Shown one piece after another: positions 14,926 through 26,786 of a DNA stretch of 64,000 bases. A program made the position numbers and the translations under genes. Where the stretch lies: NCBI GenBank assembly GCA_948146395.1, contig OX411543.1, forward strand, positions 66,227,474 through 66,291,473, in the 5' to 3' direction. The notes under the pieces were generated by a model. It worked only from the letters and a program-made list of their open reading frames with translations, was not told the DNA's origin and did no database searches. The stretch is from Fragum whitleyi. Its lineage: Eukaryota; Mollusca; Bivalvia; Cardiida; Cardiidae. How positions within the stretch are numbered: position 1 is the stretch's first letter; each line of letters opens with the position of its first letter.

Positions 14926-17030
14926 TGTGATTTTTGAAAATTTTCGTAAAATAAATTGGAAGTAACGACCTCATTATGTTGAATCCTTTAAAATTATAAG
15001 ATTCAATCTGGTAATGCATGAAAAGAACGACTGATATTCCTGAATTTAGCAAAAAATCATTCTGAAAAATAAAGCAACTACTAACGCCTTAAAAATTATT
15101 CTTCAATTTCAAGTCAACTATTTTCGCATCTGAATTCCTCATGCTTGTCTTATTAAATCAAAGCTAAAGGTAAAAGTATTTTACAGCTTGAAACTTCATA
15201 TCGTTACAAGCAAAAATGAAAGATTATTCACGGAAAGTAACAATTTTGTAATTTATAGACTTGAAATAAATAGACTGGATCCCTTACTGATCTTGCCGCT
15301 TCGAAAAGATAAGTTACAAAATTATTGAAATATGTTATTCTTAGTGCTGATGCCCTTGGACCATTCTTAATTGCCTAAAAATACACACATTTCCAAATCT
15401 AAGAACAAGTTTTGTATTTTTTTTCTATGAAAACTGTGAAAGAGCAGCTTTAAAAGAATATTTAGTGCAAAGAAAAAATGTCAAAAAGATTTCATAAATG
15501 GTGAATAAGGTAGAGCACCTCTTCCTTTTTTTAAGGAAGTCTCAAAGTTCAAATGAGTGCAAACTGCCACTGGCAGCTTAACCACTAAATCAATAACTGC
15601 TTTCGCCATAAAAAGTAGTTTTCCCGTAATGTTGCAAACCCTCTGCAGTTTCACCCCCATACTTTAAGTTCGTAAGGGCACATCGGGCTTATGGTGAGCT
15701 GTGTGATCATTAGATACCCCTCGTACGTCGTTCGTCATCGACTATCTTTAGTGTTTATATCATAGGGGCGGCAATTCATGAATATTGGATAGTAATATTT
15801 GTAAGGAATGAATTAAAAATTGAAATATTCCATATGAAGATACCTGTTGACACTTTCTTTGTTTACATTCTAGAGGCTATACATTTAGCGCTTTTATTAT
15901 GAAACTTATTCAGTATGTAAGCCCAAATGATACAACCTTCTGAAAGAGCAAAGTTAAATTGAAAATACAAACGTAGAGACATTAAAATTTGGCCCACCCG
16001 TGATGAATAATGACCAGAATACTTTTTATGTCAGAGAGGGGACCCGATTAAAAGATGAGAACATTTGAACAGAAAGAAGGAAATAAAAATCGGGATTTTT
16101 GAGAAAATTTTCACACTCACGGTTGTACAGCGTATAAGAAAGTGGATTTCCAAGAATGTCACATGTGTGAAAAGTAATGGCTTAGCTTGACCAGAATTTT
16201 CACTATGCACACTACGGTCACTAGGATGGACTATATTCATTTAAGAACTCATTCGAAAGTATGCTTATTAACGATTCGCTTTACTTTAACCATGATTTTG
16301 TATCATAATAATTTTTAAAAGGAAGATTACTAAAATATATATACTTTATTAGCTTTCAGTACTTTGATTTTATTATACAATTGTTGACTAAATAATTCTA
16401 TCTGAAGACAAAAAAATATACATTTAACATACAAAACTCTTTATCAAGACGTACTTGAAAAACGAAAATGTCAGAATTGGTGTTCTCTTTGTAGATATTG
16501 ACTGAACGACTTGAGATTTTCAGATTCCTGGTACTTTCAATCAGTTGGAAACGTTCGAAGTTTTTTTTATCAATAGCAAACAACGATTTCACGATTAAAT
16601 CTATCAATTGGCCAGACCGATTAAGTAGCTCTACAAGAGCTATTTGTTATGATAACAGGAATATTTCCGATCTTAAATTTCAACCATAAAGAGACACAAG
16701 AAATATTAAAAAGATAAGAAAGTCTTTGTCCCAGCTTCGAGTTTCATCACACATATTATGTTTTGAGACGGGAAGATGGGGCAAACCTGCAGTATACAAT
16801 TTAATGATAGAAAATGTGTCTTTTGTGTAAATCTTGAAGACGAAAATCACTTCGTCATTCAACGTCAACTATCTATTAAAATTCGTAAACAATTTCTCCT
16901 TAGATGTTTCTGGAAAAATCTAAATATGCAAACAATTCTAGAGCTCATGAACACAGATAATTCCAACATTATTAAAGGCTGGGAAACTATGTAAGTAAAG
17001 CTTTTAATCTTAGAAATGAAATCCTATAGT

Positions 17031-18297
17031 CAACCATGTTATTTTCAAAATAAAAACAAACAGGTAGACCTGAAGCGCAATTTACTGTCGACTTTTCACC
17101 GACATTTACTAAGGGGTATAACACTGTCTTTCATGACTTTCTAATACAATGGATATATTAAGCAAATCATTTTCGTTCTGGGATGATGAAAATCATGACT
17201 ACATTCTCAATATCTTAGGATCTCATACACGTATTATATAGTCTCAAAGCTTTTATAATCTATCTGATAAATTTATTTATCCTTACATATTATAATATTT
17301 AAGAAGATATAATTCCTATCATACGCTTCGTGATTGAAAAACACGATAAAGTTGACTGTCTCAAAATAAGTTGTTTGCATTTGACATTATGGTTCTGCTG
17401 AACCACTCTGGCCACTTATCCGTTCACTTACGTACATCCGACGCAAAGATTTTTCATATCAAATTTTATGCTTGCTCATTGCACAGTCAAACCTGTCTAA
17501 GTGGCCGCCTGTATTCAGCAAGCATTCTGTCTTAAGCAAGCCTTACGTTACGTTACGTAACTATCTGAACTACGTTATAGGTTTAACTGCGTAAGAACTA
17601 CCGAATATAAAGACATGATGTTCGATTACGGCGTTTTTCTGAGAGACATTGTCTGATTATTATTGATAACTCTTTGTAAGGTCTGTGCCGAGTGTAACCG
17701 TCACGCGAAAAGGGACCATCCGAGAAGTGTGTAGATTATCACTAGACTGCCCGGTCTGACCAGGATCGAAACTTTTTGCTTTTAGAGAAATATTCTGAAT
17801 CTAGAATATTTGCTCTACATTCCCATTCTTGAATTCCATTTCCTTGTTTACCTCTGCTTAATCCAGTCTCTTTTTAAATTATTTTTTTACAGAATTCCGA
17901 GGTGGTCCTATTAAAATGCGTGACGGGTCACATTTAAAAGTGTGACTGTCGGTCGGTATTTCAGTTGAAATTGTAAATTTAATTCGGTTTAAAGGTAAAG
18001 CAGGGTTCAGCGTGACAAGGGTTAATTGAGTGGTTTAACATTGTTCATCTTTCAATTATATACATAGTATAAGTAATGAATTGAGCAGTTACAGTGTTGT
18101 TGATCGGTAAGCCCATAATATATCGTTTATATCATGGCTTCTGGTCATATTGTTTCCATTTTCTGACGAAAGGTAGTGTTGTTGTAAACATATTTATGGA
18201 TACCTGCTAGCTCTTTTATTAAGCAATGGTGACGGAGGCCGGACTTACGTATATATGTACATATATAGCTTTAATACCTTGAGAACTTCTTGCCAAG
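17031..18297. other. Non-coding stretch
   Basis: No coding exon or RNA gene recognised between the dead LINE and the MITE beside the second TMEM53-like gene. Repeated CTTACGTTACGTTACGTAAC near 17542-17561 is a short local palindrome only. Confidence 0.4.
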
Positions 18298-18543
18298 GGG
18301 TCTGTTTTACTTAAACATCTTACGCTCATTTTTTGCGTAAGTAAAAAAATAATAAATAAATTCGCTCTTACAGTAATAACTAAGTATGGAATTCTGCCAT
18401 GTATCATCTCATTGGAATCGTCTTCTTAAGAAGATGCCAATGAGATACTGCAAGGCAGAATCTAACAATGAATAAAACAGCAGGTACAATCCGTGATTTT
18501 GACTTACGATTAGTTTCTCGTAAGATGTTAGTAAAACAGGTCC
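18298..18543. mobile_element. MITE with nested palindrome
   Basis: Terminal inverted repeats of about 26 bp: left GGGTCTGTTTTACTTAAAC..., right end complementary as GGGACCTGTTTTACTAAC.... An inner inverted repeat at about 18391-18462 (ATTCTGCC...GGCAGAAT) folds around CTTCTTAAGAAG. About 246 bp in total, no coding capacity, 130 bp from the 3' end of the neighbouring minus-strand gene. Confidence 0.75.
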
Positions 18544-18673
18544 CAGGTTAGCTTAAGATAAATGATTGGTTACACTTCTCCGCCGAACTTTTCGGATGGA
18601 CGTCGCAGTTTATAGGTAAAGGAATTCAAATAACCCATATTGAATCAAACTGGTTGTCTATTTATATTCTTTT

Positions 18674-19533
18674 CTATAGTTTAGGATTCCGCTTTATAGA
18701 ACTTGCTAAAGATGGAATAGATAAAATGAATCTATCCAGGGCTTGTAAATATTCCTCTTCGTGAACCATCAGGTGGGCAGAATGCTTTGACTCCTCCCAC
18801 ATTTTACCCTCGACCCTAATCCTGTGTGTTTCCGACCACTCTTTCATGTTGTCTTCTATCACCTCCCAATTTGACATTTTATCATTTTTACAATAGAACA
18901 CCAATGCAGGTACATTTAATGGGTTACTCTTGCAAAATTCAAGTACACGATTGTATACATTTACAGTACATCTTCGGGTCACGAAAAAGTAAGAATTCAT
19001 AGCTTTTGGAACCAGCCACCTGACAATTCCATTGTTCGAAACACCGCCTGCGATTCCGGTAACCATTCCTTTTAAACTTCCGATGGCTAGACTGTCATAA
19101 ACCACTGCAACAATTATGTTAAGGATAACATTATCCTTTGGCTTAGAAACGGTCATCAAACAAACTGTGAAGTTAAAGGCCCCCATAGAAAAAGCATGGA
19201 CAACAATGTGTCTGTAATTCAGACAGTTCTCATGAAGATATTGTAATGTCTGTTCAGCGAGAATTCTTGCACACCGAGGTCGAGCAAAATGTTTCAAATG
19301 GCTTTTGATTAGAAGAACATCAAATCCGTAGGCTAGATATATATTGATGTACTTTTGTAAGACCCTGTCAGAGGCCCCGTAAAACCCATACAACAATACA
19401 AGTGTTGTAGAATGATTGTTTATGTCCGGGTCAGCAAGCTGGACAGCAAAACTTCTAGTATCCGATGAAGATGCGTTGGATTTAGCCATCGTAAAGTAGT
19501 CTAGTTTATTCACGCTGTAAATTGGCGTCTGAC
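18674..19533 (-). CDS. TMEM53-like: TMEM53-like (DUF829) protein, terminal coding exon; paralogue 2
   Basis: Open frame of about 285 codons ending in TAG or TAA-type stop at 18674. Numbered from the GTG codon at 19513, it has LVLLYGFYGASDRVL (38-52), a nucleophile elbow HAFSMGA with Ser109, VYDSLAIGSLKGM (138-150), FYCKNDKMSNW with Asp211, and SKHSAHLMVH with His247. All match paralogue 1 in order and spacing. The frame continues upstream to a TTTTTTCCAG acceptor (exon begins 19533), giving ...QTPIY, which parallels ...RPLY in paralogue 1, so the true N-terminus is in an unidentified upstream exon. An internal ATG at 19489 could serve as a start if that exon is non-coding. Same strand as paralogue 1 and about 10.5 kb from it: tandem duplication. 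Confidence 0.85.
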
Positions 19534-19777
19534 CTGGAAAAAATGGTGTCGAAAACAGAAATTAATGATTATAGTCGAATCGGGATATTCTTGTGGTTAT
19601 TAACAGACTTAAGCCGAGTTAAATATAGATGTCACCTTTTATTTTTGCCCTGGTAAAACGGAGAATTTAATGTTAAGGTAATTCAACTTGTATTTATGAT
19701 AACTTACTTTGATAGATAGTGACATGTTTAACTTGAGACCTTAAATCGTAGGTTGGTTTAATCATCATTATAGGGAT

Positions 19778-19922
19778 GAGTGTCTTTTTCACTGCGTTTA
19801 TTGGGGTATAAAGTGCAATTGCCTTAGCACATGGCAAATAACGCCCGTAGGGCGTTATGTTTAAGCCATGTGCTAAGGCAATTGCACTTTATACCCCTAT
19901 AAACGCTGTGAAAAAGACACTC
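19778..19922. repeat. Near-perfect 145-bp palindrome (foldback element)
   Basis: GAGTGTCTTTTTCAC at the left is mirrored by GTGAAAAAGACACTC at the right. The inner arms carry AAGTGCAATTGCCTTAGC and its complement, and the tip is AACGCCC-GTA-GGGCGTT. Arms are about 68-70 bp with few mismatches and a very short loop. No coding capacity. Confidence 0.9.
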
Positions 19923-21275
19923 TGCCCTTATAATTGCAATCCTCTTGGTCTAAGAAACTATTAAAATACTCGGCTAAACATTAAAGTTTCGAGTCTACTT
20001 ACTGCGTGTATTACACAATCTATTTTTAGATCGTGTATTTTTTCTCGCTATCGAAGTTAAACGGCATAAAGTTAAACAAATGGTACACAAATAAACGACA
20101 ATTTGACATTCGTAGAGGTACTTATGATCTAAACATAATTTTGAAAAGTTATTCTGCATTTTAAACTGAAACTATCGTGATCGGGCTTAGCTGAGAGGGT
20201 TGCTTGGTGGTCTTCGTCGACTCGCTGTAAACATCGACTCAGAATCTGAACTGCATGCTTTTAATCATAAATTCTTTCGAAAACATTCTAATATACGATA
20301 TGGAAGGGGAACGAGGGGTTTTCGAGTTCCTACAACACAGGACATGCAGATCGAAGGTCGGGGGTTTCCCGATAGACCTATTGCATTTTATACAGAAATA
20401 AAGTGCAATGGATTTCCCCACGTGATGCGATTTAAACCAATCAGAATTCTTTATTTTATTGGATTGCAATTATTTAACCTTACACGGGCACGCGTTATGT
20501 ATTATCGCGTAAATGTACATGTAACGTGTTTTCGAAACAACATCATATAAGTTAATGTTGGGTTTTGTCATCATGAAGCGTTACAATAGCAAATACCACC
20601 GAATGATTTAATTTCAGTTGTTTCTATCAAAATTCGTTCATTCTGATTGGCTGTGTAAAAGATTAGTGTAACAACTCAATGAAGCATAAATGAAAAAAGT
20701 ATATGTGAGGTAAAACCATGTACTTTTCACATTTCTTCAATGCTTCAGTGCTGTAAAAATGAACCAAAATGAACTCTGCGCGTTAAATTTCCGTGCATAA
20801 TTTATCTTCTATGCATTATTCTAGAAAACATTTATGTTATAAATGGAAAACAAACCCAAACTTTTTGGATACTTTATGTATATTGACAATGAATGCGTTC
20901 TTATTTTTATGGCATAAATATGCGGTTTGGGGGAGGGGTCACCAGTGCGTGTGTGTGCTGTTTATTTTGGATATCAACGTTTAGAGTAATATCGGGGTTA
21001 AAGTTGTGATAAACCTCGCCTATTGTTAATAGTTTTTTGATAATAGGGGTGTGAAGATCATCGGTCTTCTTCAGTGCAGGGCTGTATATTTGAGAATTTC
21101 TTGAAAAGATGTAAAGACTTACGTCATCTTAAGTGTCTCTGTTTCTGCATTTTAATTTTCATTCAAGTGTGTTTTTATGAAAAAAAAACTTTAGCAAATG
21201 AATTCCGGTATGGGAAAATGACTTTTTGGTTTTATAAAAATGTCCTGGTAACTTTGACGTATTAGTCGCAACACG
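19923..21275. other. Intergenic, no gene seen
   Basis: A 116-codon open frame at 20200-20550 has no start context, no domain and no recognisable similarity, and I do not call it. Nothing else supportable. Confidence 0.4.
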
Positions 21276-21608
21276 GTCCACCAATATTGGCGAATGCGGT
21301 TCACTGCCAGGAAAATACGGTAAAATCGCGTTTGTGCCACCCATCCAATTCCTTGTCGAAATAATTCACCTGGTTAATTTCTTGATGTTCATGAGAGAAC
21401 AAAAATTCTGTAAATTTGAAAAATCACCCATCAAGGCAGCTTAAATATAGCGTTTGGTGTGCTCAGGCGAGGCCAAAATCTATGGTCTGGTCACTTAGTA
21501 GATTTGCCACCACGCATTTTGTTTTTCGAAAATTTTGTGGAAAATGTCAATATCGAGTTTCTTGGTTATATCTTGATTCTAAGTAAAATCTGCGTTTCTC
21601 TGACTGTA
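21276..21608 (+). repeat. Long direct repeat, copy 1
   Basis: From GTCCACCAATAT to CTCTGACTGTA, about 333 bp. It matches 22858-23196 over its whole length, by eye above 90%, in the same orientation. Shared landmarks are GGAAAATACGGTAAAATCGC, GCGTTTGGTGTGCTCAGGCG and TTGCCACCACGCATTTTG. No ORF of note. Confidence 0.9.
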
Positions 21609-21764
21609 GCTGAGGTAAGCTCAATTGGTCATCGTATGGGCAGAATTGTTTGAGAGATATCAAAGAGATACTAAAAGATATTTAATGAGACTGTAAGAGT
21701 CTACGGATGCCGTATGATTTTGCGTTTTTTTTTATTTTAAAAAAGTGTACAATGTATATATACT

Positions 21765-22434
21765 CTTCGCAAAGTAAGAATCGGTTCAATTTCAGAATTG
21801 TCCTGCGCAAAGTAGAATTTCCTTCTTTGTCTGCCAATTCTAGAATTCGTAAAAGATTTTTCACCTGACTCAAAGTAGGGATAGTATTGGACAAAGTAAG
21901 AATTTATAGGGCAATACGGTAAAATGTTGCCTTAAATAATTACTCGTAGAATTTTATAAGTAGGAATAAGTATAACATTTTCGATTTTTAAGCAATATTT
22001 TCATAGCATTTAGAGAACTTGAAAACAGATATAACTAAAAGTAAATTACTTCCTTTTCACTTGTGCTTATACTGTATTTTGACTAGCTTTAGCTCATTAA
22101 CAAGTACGCTTGACCTCAGTACACCGTAAGCAAATAATGGCTATTTCTTCAAATATATTGAAAAAAAATGAACGTTTTCATATAAATAAAATCAATAAAA
22201 AAAATTCTTGAGTTATACATAAGCATGAACAACAGAACGTATAAGTATGATTATACTATTTCGCCAATACTTACAATGTCAAGAAGTCTTTCTTTACGAT
22301 GAAACATATATACAAATATTCTTACTGGAATCGTACTGCAAAAAGTTAGATTTCTTACTATGTCCGACAAAGTGAGTTTTCCTACATTACACAGGACAAT
22401 TCCGGAATTGTACCGATTCCTACTTTGCGCAGAA
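21765..22434. mobile_element. Element with about 70-bp terminal inverted repeats
   Basis: Left end CTTCGCAAAGTAAGAATCGG and GAATTGTCCTG match the reverse complement of the right end (CTGCGCAAAGTAGGAATCGG, GAATTGTCCTG). About 670 bp with no transposase. It sits entirely between the two long direct repeats at 21276 and 22858. Confidence 0.7.
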
Positions 22435-22857
22435 CATAAACAAATTTATGTTACACGAAAACAAACCCGTATTTTCATTGCACGATGGTATCTTTTGGCG
22501 CCACACTGGCACGGTTTGGAAGTTCTGGCCGGATTATAGGCGCCGAACGTGCTCCGTTCTAGTCAAACGTAACCTAAACTTCAGGTACATCATCATGGTT
22601 TGGATACAATAACGGTCTCTATATAATTTGTTTCATCTGGCAAGAACACATATATGAACTATGGCTCTGTTCTCACGAATAGTGTAAACAAAATTGAATC
22701 GAATTTGAGGACGATTAATAGATGAATATGGTCCGTCTTGAGTCGGGGGAGTTTTGAATGAATACTGCAAATAATGCTGAGTCATAATATTGATCAATTT
22801 TATTATCACCCATACTCGACCAACTACAACATCGTGAAATTGACAAGGTGAATGATA

Positions 22858-23196
22858 GTCCACCAATATGGGCGAATGCAGTTTACTGCCAGGAAAATAC
22901 GGTAAAATCGCGTTTGTGCCACTCATCCAATTTCATGTCGAACTCATTCACCTGGTTAATTTCTTGATGTTCGTGAGAGAACAAAAATTCTGTTACTTTG
23001 ATAAATACAAAATGACCCATCAAGACAGTTTAAATATAGCGTTTGGTGTGCTCAGGCGAGACCAAATCTATAGTCTGGTCACTTAGTAGATTTGCCACCA
23101 CGCATTTTGTTTTTCAAAAATTTTGTGGAAAATGTCAATATCGAGATTTTTGGTTTTATCTTGATTCTAAATAAAATCTGCGTTTCTCTGCCTGTA
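22858..23196 (+). repeat. Long direct repeat, copy 2
   Basis: Homologous to 21276-21608 (see that entry), 339 bp, with small indels. It is immediately preceded by AACATCGTGAAATTGACAAG, which is also the terminal sequence of the MITE at 40298-40742, so this copy abuts or lies in a fragment of that family. Confidence 0.9.
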
Positions 23197-26100
23197 CGAA
23201 ACTACAGCTCATTAAAGCTGTAGTTACGATGTTTTGATTAATCACCAACGCTCAAATTATAAAAATGGAGCGGACGGAGGGTCCAAAAATCGCCTTTATC
23301 CTATATATTGTTGTCATCTTCTGAGTGCGTATAAATTTCAAAGTCCTCGATACGCCTATGCACGACCAACTATACTGTTAAACCACGGGATGCAGTAGGC
23401 ATGCTTTTCTCATTTTTTATACAATGTCAACATACTTAGAGCTCAATATGTATGACAAAAAACGATTATAAAGATGATTAACATCGATGGGCGATCAAAA
23501 TATCGTAATCACAGCTTTAGAAACTGTAAATACTCTATTTGGATTGCGTGCCAACGTTATACAAAACGATAGTAAGAAATGGAGCAAAGTTACAAAAAAG
23601 ACAAATAAAAATTAACACATATATTTGAAAAAGGAAAAGTACAAAAATGTACATACCTGTATTTAAACACACTGCTCAGATCTCAATACATCACACGTAG
23701 AGAAGACTAGTAATTATACTCAAGGTCCTTTGTTACGTTATAAATTTAACGTATATCATTTAAAAACAAGCGTATAACATAGTGGAGATCGATGGTGCAG
23801 AAACATTTTGTGATGTTTATTATCCCTAAATTTAAAAAATATACTCTTTACGATCGTTTTTCCTTTTCTCCGGTCCTATAGAAGTGACATTATATAAATA
23901 AGTGCGAGAAACGGAAGACAAAGTCGTGCTCACCAGGTAATTAGCCAATCAACATCGACCTCTGTGTTGCATGACAGTTTGATGACAATGATACAATCGT
24001 ATTCAGAATTAACTTACACAAAAATTCTGTCATATATTCTGGATCCAATGGTGATACAAATGTGACGATTTTGTGTAAGATACCCAGTCTATTGCATAAC
24101 AATCATCTGAGAGTTTGGGTTTTAATTTTAAAGGGTTTTTGAGACTGGTAATTGTGCGCTCGTTGTAAACCGGGTACCGTCGGGTTAAGACGGACTCAAG
24201 TTTAGTAGTATAAATAGAAAGAATTTTGTGTGGTTCGGTCAGTCTGTTTATTGTCGCGAGAGAGACAGGCTGGAAAATGCAGTTGGGTAGATACTGTTAT
24301 GAATTGGAATTGCTGCCTAATTGTCATCTTAGTAAAGCAACAAGGTGCTGAACAGTGGATTTCATCCATCCTAGTAAGACCTCTGATTGCTCGAACAGTG
24401 ACAAACGACACGCAATTTCTGTTTCTATAGTATTACTCGACACTGTGGATGATCTATCTTGTTGAGAGATAGGGGATATACCGGTATTGGTATATTGAAG
24501 ATAGACTCAAAGTGCACTGGGTCTCGCTGAGCAGGTTTGCTCAGAGGATAGATAGACAATCGGTCTATATAATTAATTCAATTTTGTGTAGATTTTGATC
24601 ATAGTTGTTGAAGATTCTTTAATTTAACCCGGACAAAGCAGATCATGTAATCACATTGACTATTTGATTGTTTTTCTTAACATTAATTGTTTTGTTTTAA
24701 ATTGCTCTACCGAAAGTACGTTACACAAATATTAGAAAATCGACTTGATTAGATTTGTTTGTATTTCGGAATTTACTACCAATTCCAATACACCGGCAGT
24801 AATATCGCGTCACCTTTTCATCTACTAATGGTGTCCTAAAGTTTCTCAAACAAGATGAAACCGCTTTTTTGTATTTGTTTTCAATAAATTGCGTTTTATT
24901 ATCGCGGCAATTTTCTTTGTCGGTGGTCAGAGACTCAGCTAGTTAAGTCGATGAAGAAGACAACGGTAGAAGTGTGCACCAACAACTAGCCACCAAATAC
25001 ATGTACACAACAAGAACACCGCTGTCTTCCCGCCTTTTCTTGTACTGTTTTTGTTCACTTCAACTCTCAATTTATTTGTTCAAGGACTTAGCGAAAAACT
25101 ACTGTAAGTGTCTATGTAATATATTTATCGTTCTTAGATAGTTTTGCGCTGATCCCTCGATATAGTTTAAGTGAGCAAATAATAAAGCGTTGCAAGATAA
25201 ACTTGCTATTTAGCAATATCAGAATATTGAACCGCATTTATTTAAGAACAAAGTAATCAAATGGCTTATTTACATTTATTCGACTAACGGTAAACAACTT
25301 TTTGACATAAAATTGATAGAATCCAAAAAGGTTACACTTCCCTTAAGTTTTGAATTGATATCGTATCACTATTACAAAGTTAAAGCTAAATATTCAAATC
25401 ATTTGATTAATAGGTAAACTTTAGGCGTCTTTCATTTTTCATTTTTCATTAGGATTTTTCTGTGATTAATGAACACAAATTGTATATGCCTGATTCTCTG
25501 TAAAAGAATTTCAGTGAATGTTTAATACAAAAATTTAAGATAGTTGTTATATTACCTACGTGACATCTAGGTCCCTTTACTACACCACAAAATATTCAAT
25601 TGGTCTAATTTGAGAAAAAATAAATAAATAAATCTAATGAAATCTTTTTTCTACGTTAACAAAACGAAAAAGAAAGAAAAAAAATCGCCTGCCACTAGTA
25701 AAGTATTTCGTTCCTGAACATTTTTTTATACTACACTTTTATTGCATAAAACAATTACATGGTTTTAAAAAATACATGAGTATAATAACAGAACGTAAGA
25801 AAGGAAAATTACGTATGTTTCCAAAAGAACAATTTGAATTAACATACGTAACGGAAATACATATGAAATCAAATTTTGCGAGAAACGGAATAATATATGA
25901 AAAAAAAAAAAAGAAAAAACTAATTCAGTTTAACATTCGGCGAATTGTTTGATAACAAATTCTGAAACTTTTATACTGTTTGTCAAGTTTAAAAGTAATA
26001 TTTAATATATTTTTCTTAAATCTAAGTATTTGGGACATGTGAGCAGAAAATGATACTCATTTTCTATTAAGTACATGGCACAATTATTACAAGTTCTTTA

Positions 26101-26234
26101 ATTTCGATAAGTTTTGATGTCGTCCACGTTCGATATTAGGTTCGTGAGCTGATATTCGAAATTTGGTCCAAGGAAATCTGAATTTCTAATCAGTTAGATA
26201 ATCAAGATATATTTCAAAAATCCAATTAATTTCT
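23197..26234. other. Intergenic, no gene seen
   Basis: A short hairpin CTACAGCTcattaaAGCTGTAG lies at 23203-23224. A segment near 23314-23355 (CTGAGTGCGTATAAATTTCAAAGTCC) recurs near 49690-49720, so it is a dispersed repeat. No coding exon recognised in 3 kb. Confidence 0.4.
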
Positions 26235-26421
26235 TGAGCCTGTGCGTGACATTTTCAACAATTTGAGAATCTTGAATATTTAGAAGCATAGAAAGCCACA
26301 AAATGCAATCAGAAAATTGCCTGACTGTCCAATAACGATCTGAGATCGTGTCTTTCTTCTTATTGCATAGTAATGGCTTTGCGCATATTTGAAATTGTTA
26401 GAAATGTCACACACAGGCTCA
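26235..26421. mobile_element. MITE with GAGCCTGTG termini, copy 1
   Basis: Left end TGAGCCTGTGCGTGACATTT, right end AAATGTCACACACAGGCTCA, with arms extending through CAACAATTTGA / TTTGAAATTGTTAG. 187 bp, no coding capacity. Same family as 31658-31897 and the half copy near 6925-6945. Confidence 0.85.
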
Positions 26422-26786
26422 TTTATTTAGAAATAATGATAAAAAAGAACGTTAAAACCTTTCTTATTAAAAGGATCTAACTAATTCAGCTGTAATCATT
26501 TTGTATATATTCATGGAAGAATAGATAATAAAATCATACTTGAAACGAGTACTTTTGAATTGATAGAAGACCCCGTTGTTACTAGCAGCAGGCAGACCTT
26601 GGCTTATTCGTGATATTTTTTCGACGAGTTTACTTTTCAAGATATTGTGTTCAACTTAAAGGTTGTCAGCAATTATCGTTAACTTGCTTTTATAACTGTA
26701 TGCGAAAACCAAAGGCACTAGCGTACTCAACAAAATCAAGAGCCGTCAGAGACGAATTATGCTCCCCGAATAAGGCAGTTTCACAA

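Larger units (their letters stand above)
12880..17030 (+). mobile_element. Decayed non-LTR retrotransposon (endonuclease + reverse transcriptase)
   Basis: Fragments in several frames follow the usual EN-RT order. At 13033-13231 there is an apurinic-type endonuclease piece with YDPLTFDRLLGF and ILCGDLNFHT. Near 14195-14350 there is QAGFRKNMGTT and a shortened CAF..KAFDYINR. At 14383-14568 there is FGVRQGEYLSPFFFSMSLND. Near 14660-14900 there is EFVYLGKVFSSGAYFSN and LPILNHGSEV. At 16740-17030 there is a C-terminal CVFCVNLEDENHFV-type module ending SKAFNLRNEIL. The YADD catalytic segment expected after SMSLND is absent, and stops and frameshifts are frequent, so the copy is dead. The 15640-15760 segment looks like the head module of a monomer-array element inserted into it. 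The closest named family (jockey/CR1/RTE-like) cannot be fixed by eye. Confidence 0.85.

Noticed and set aside
20200..20550. 116-codon open frame
   Set aside because: No recognisable domain, no good start or splice context, composition like surrounding DNA.
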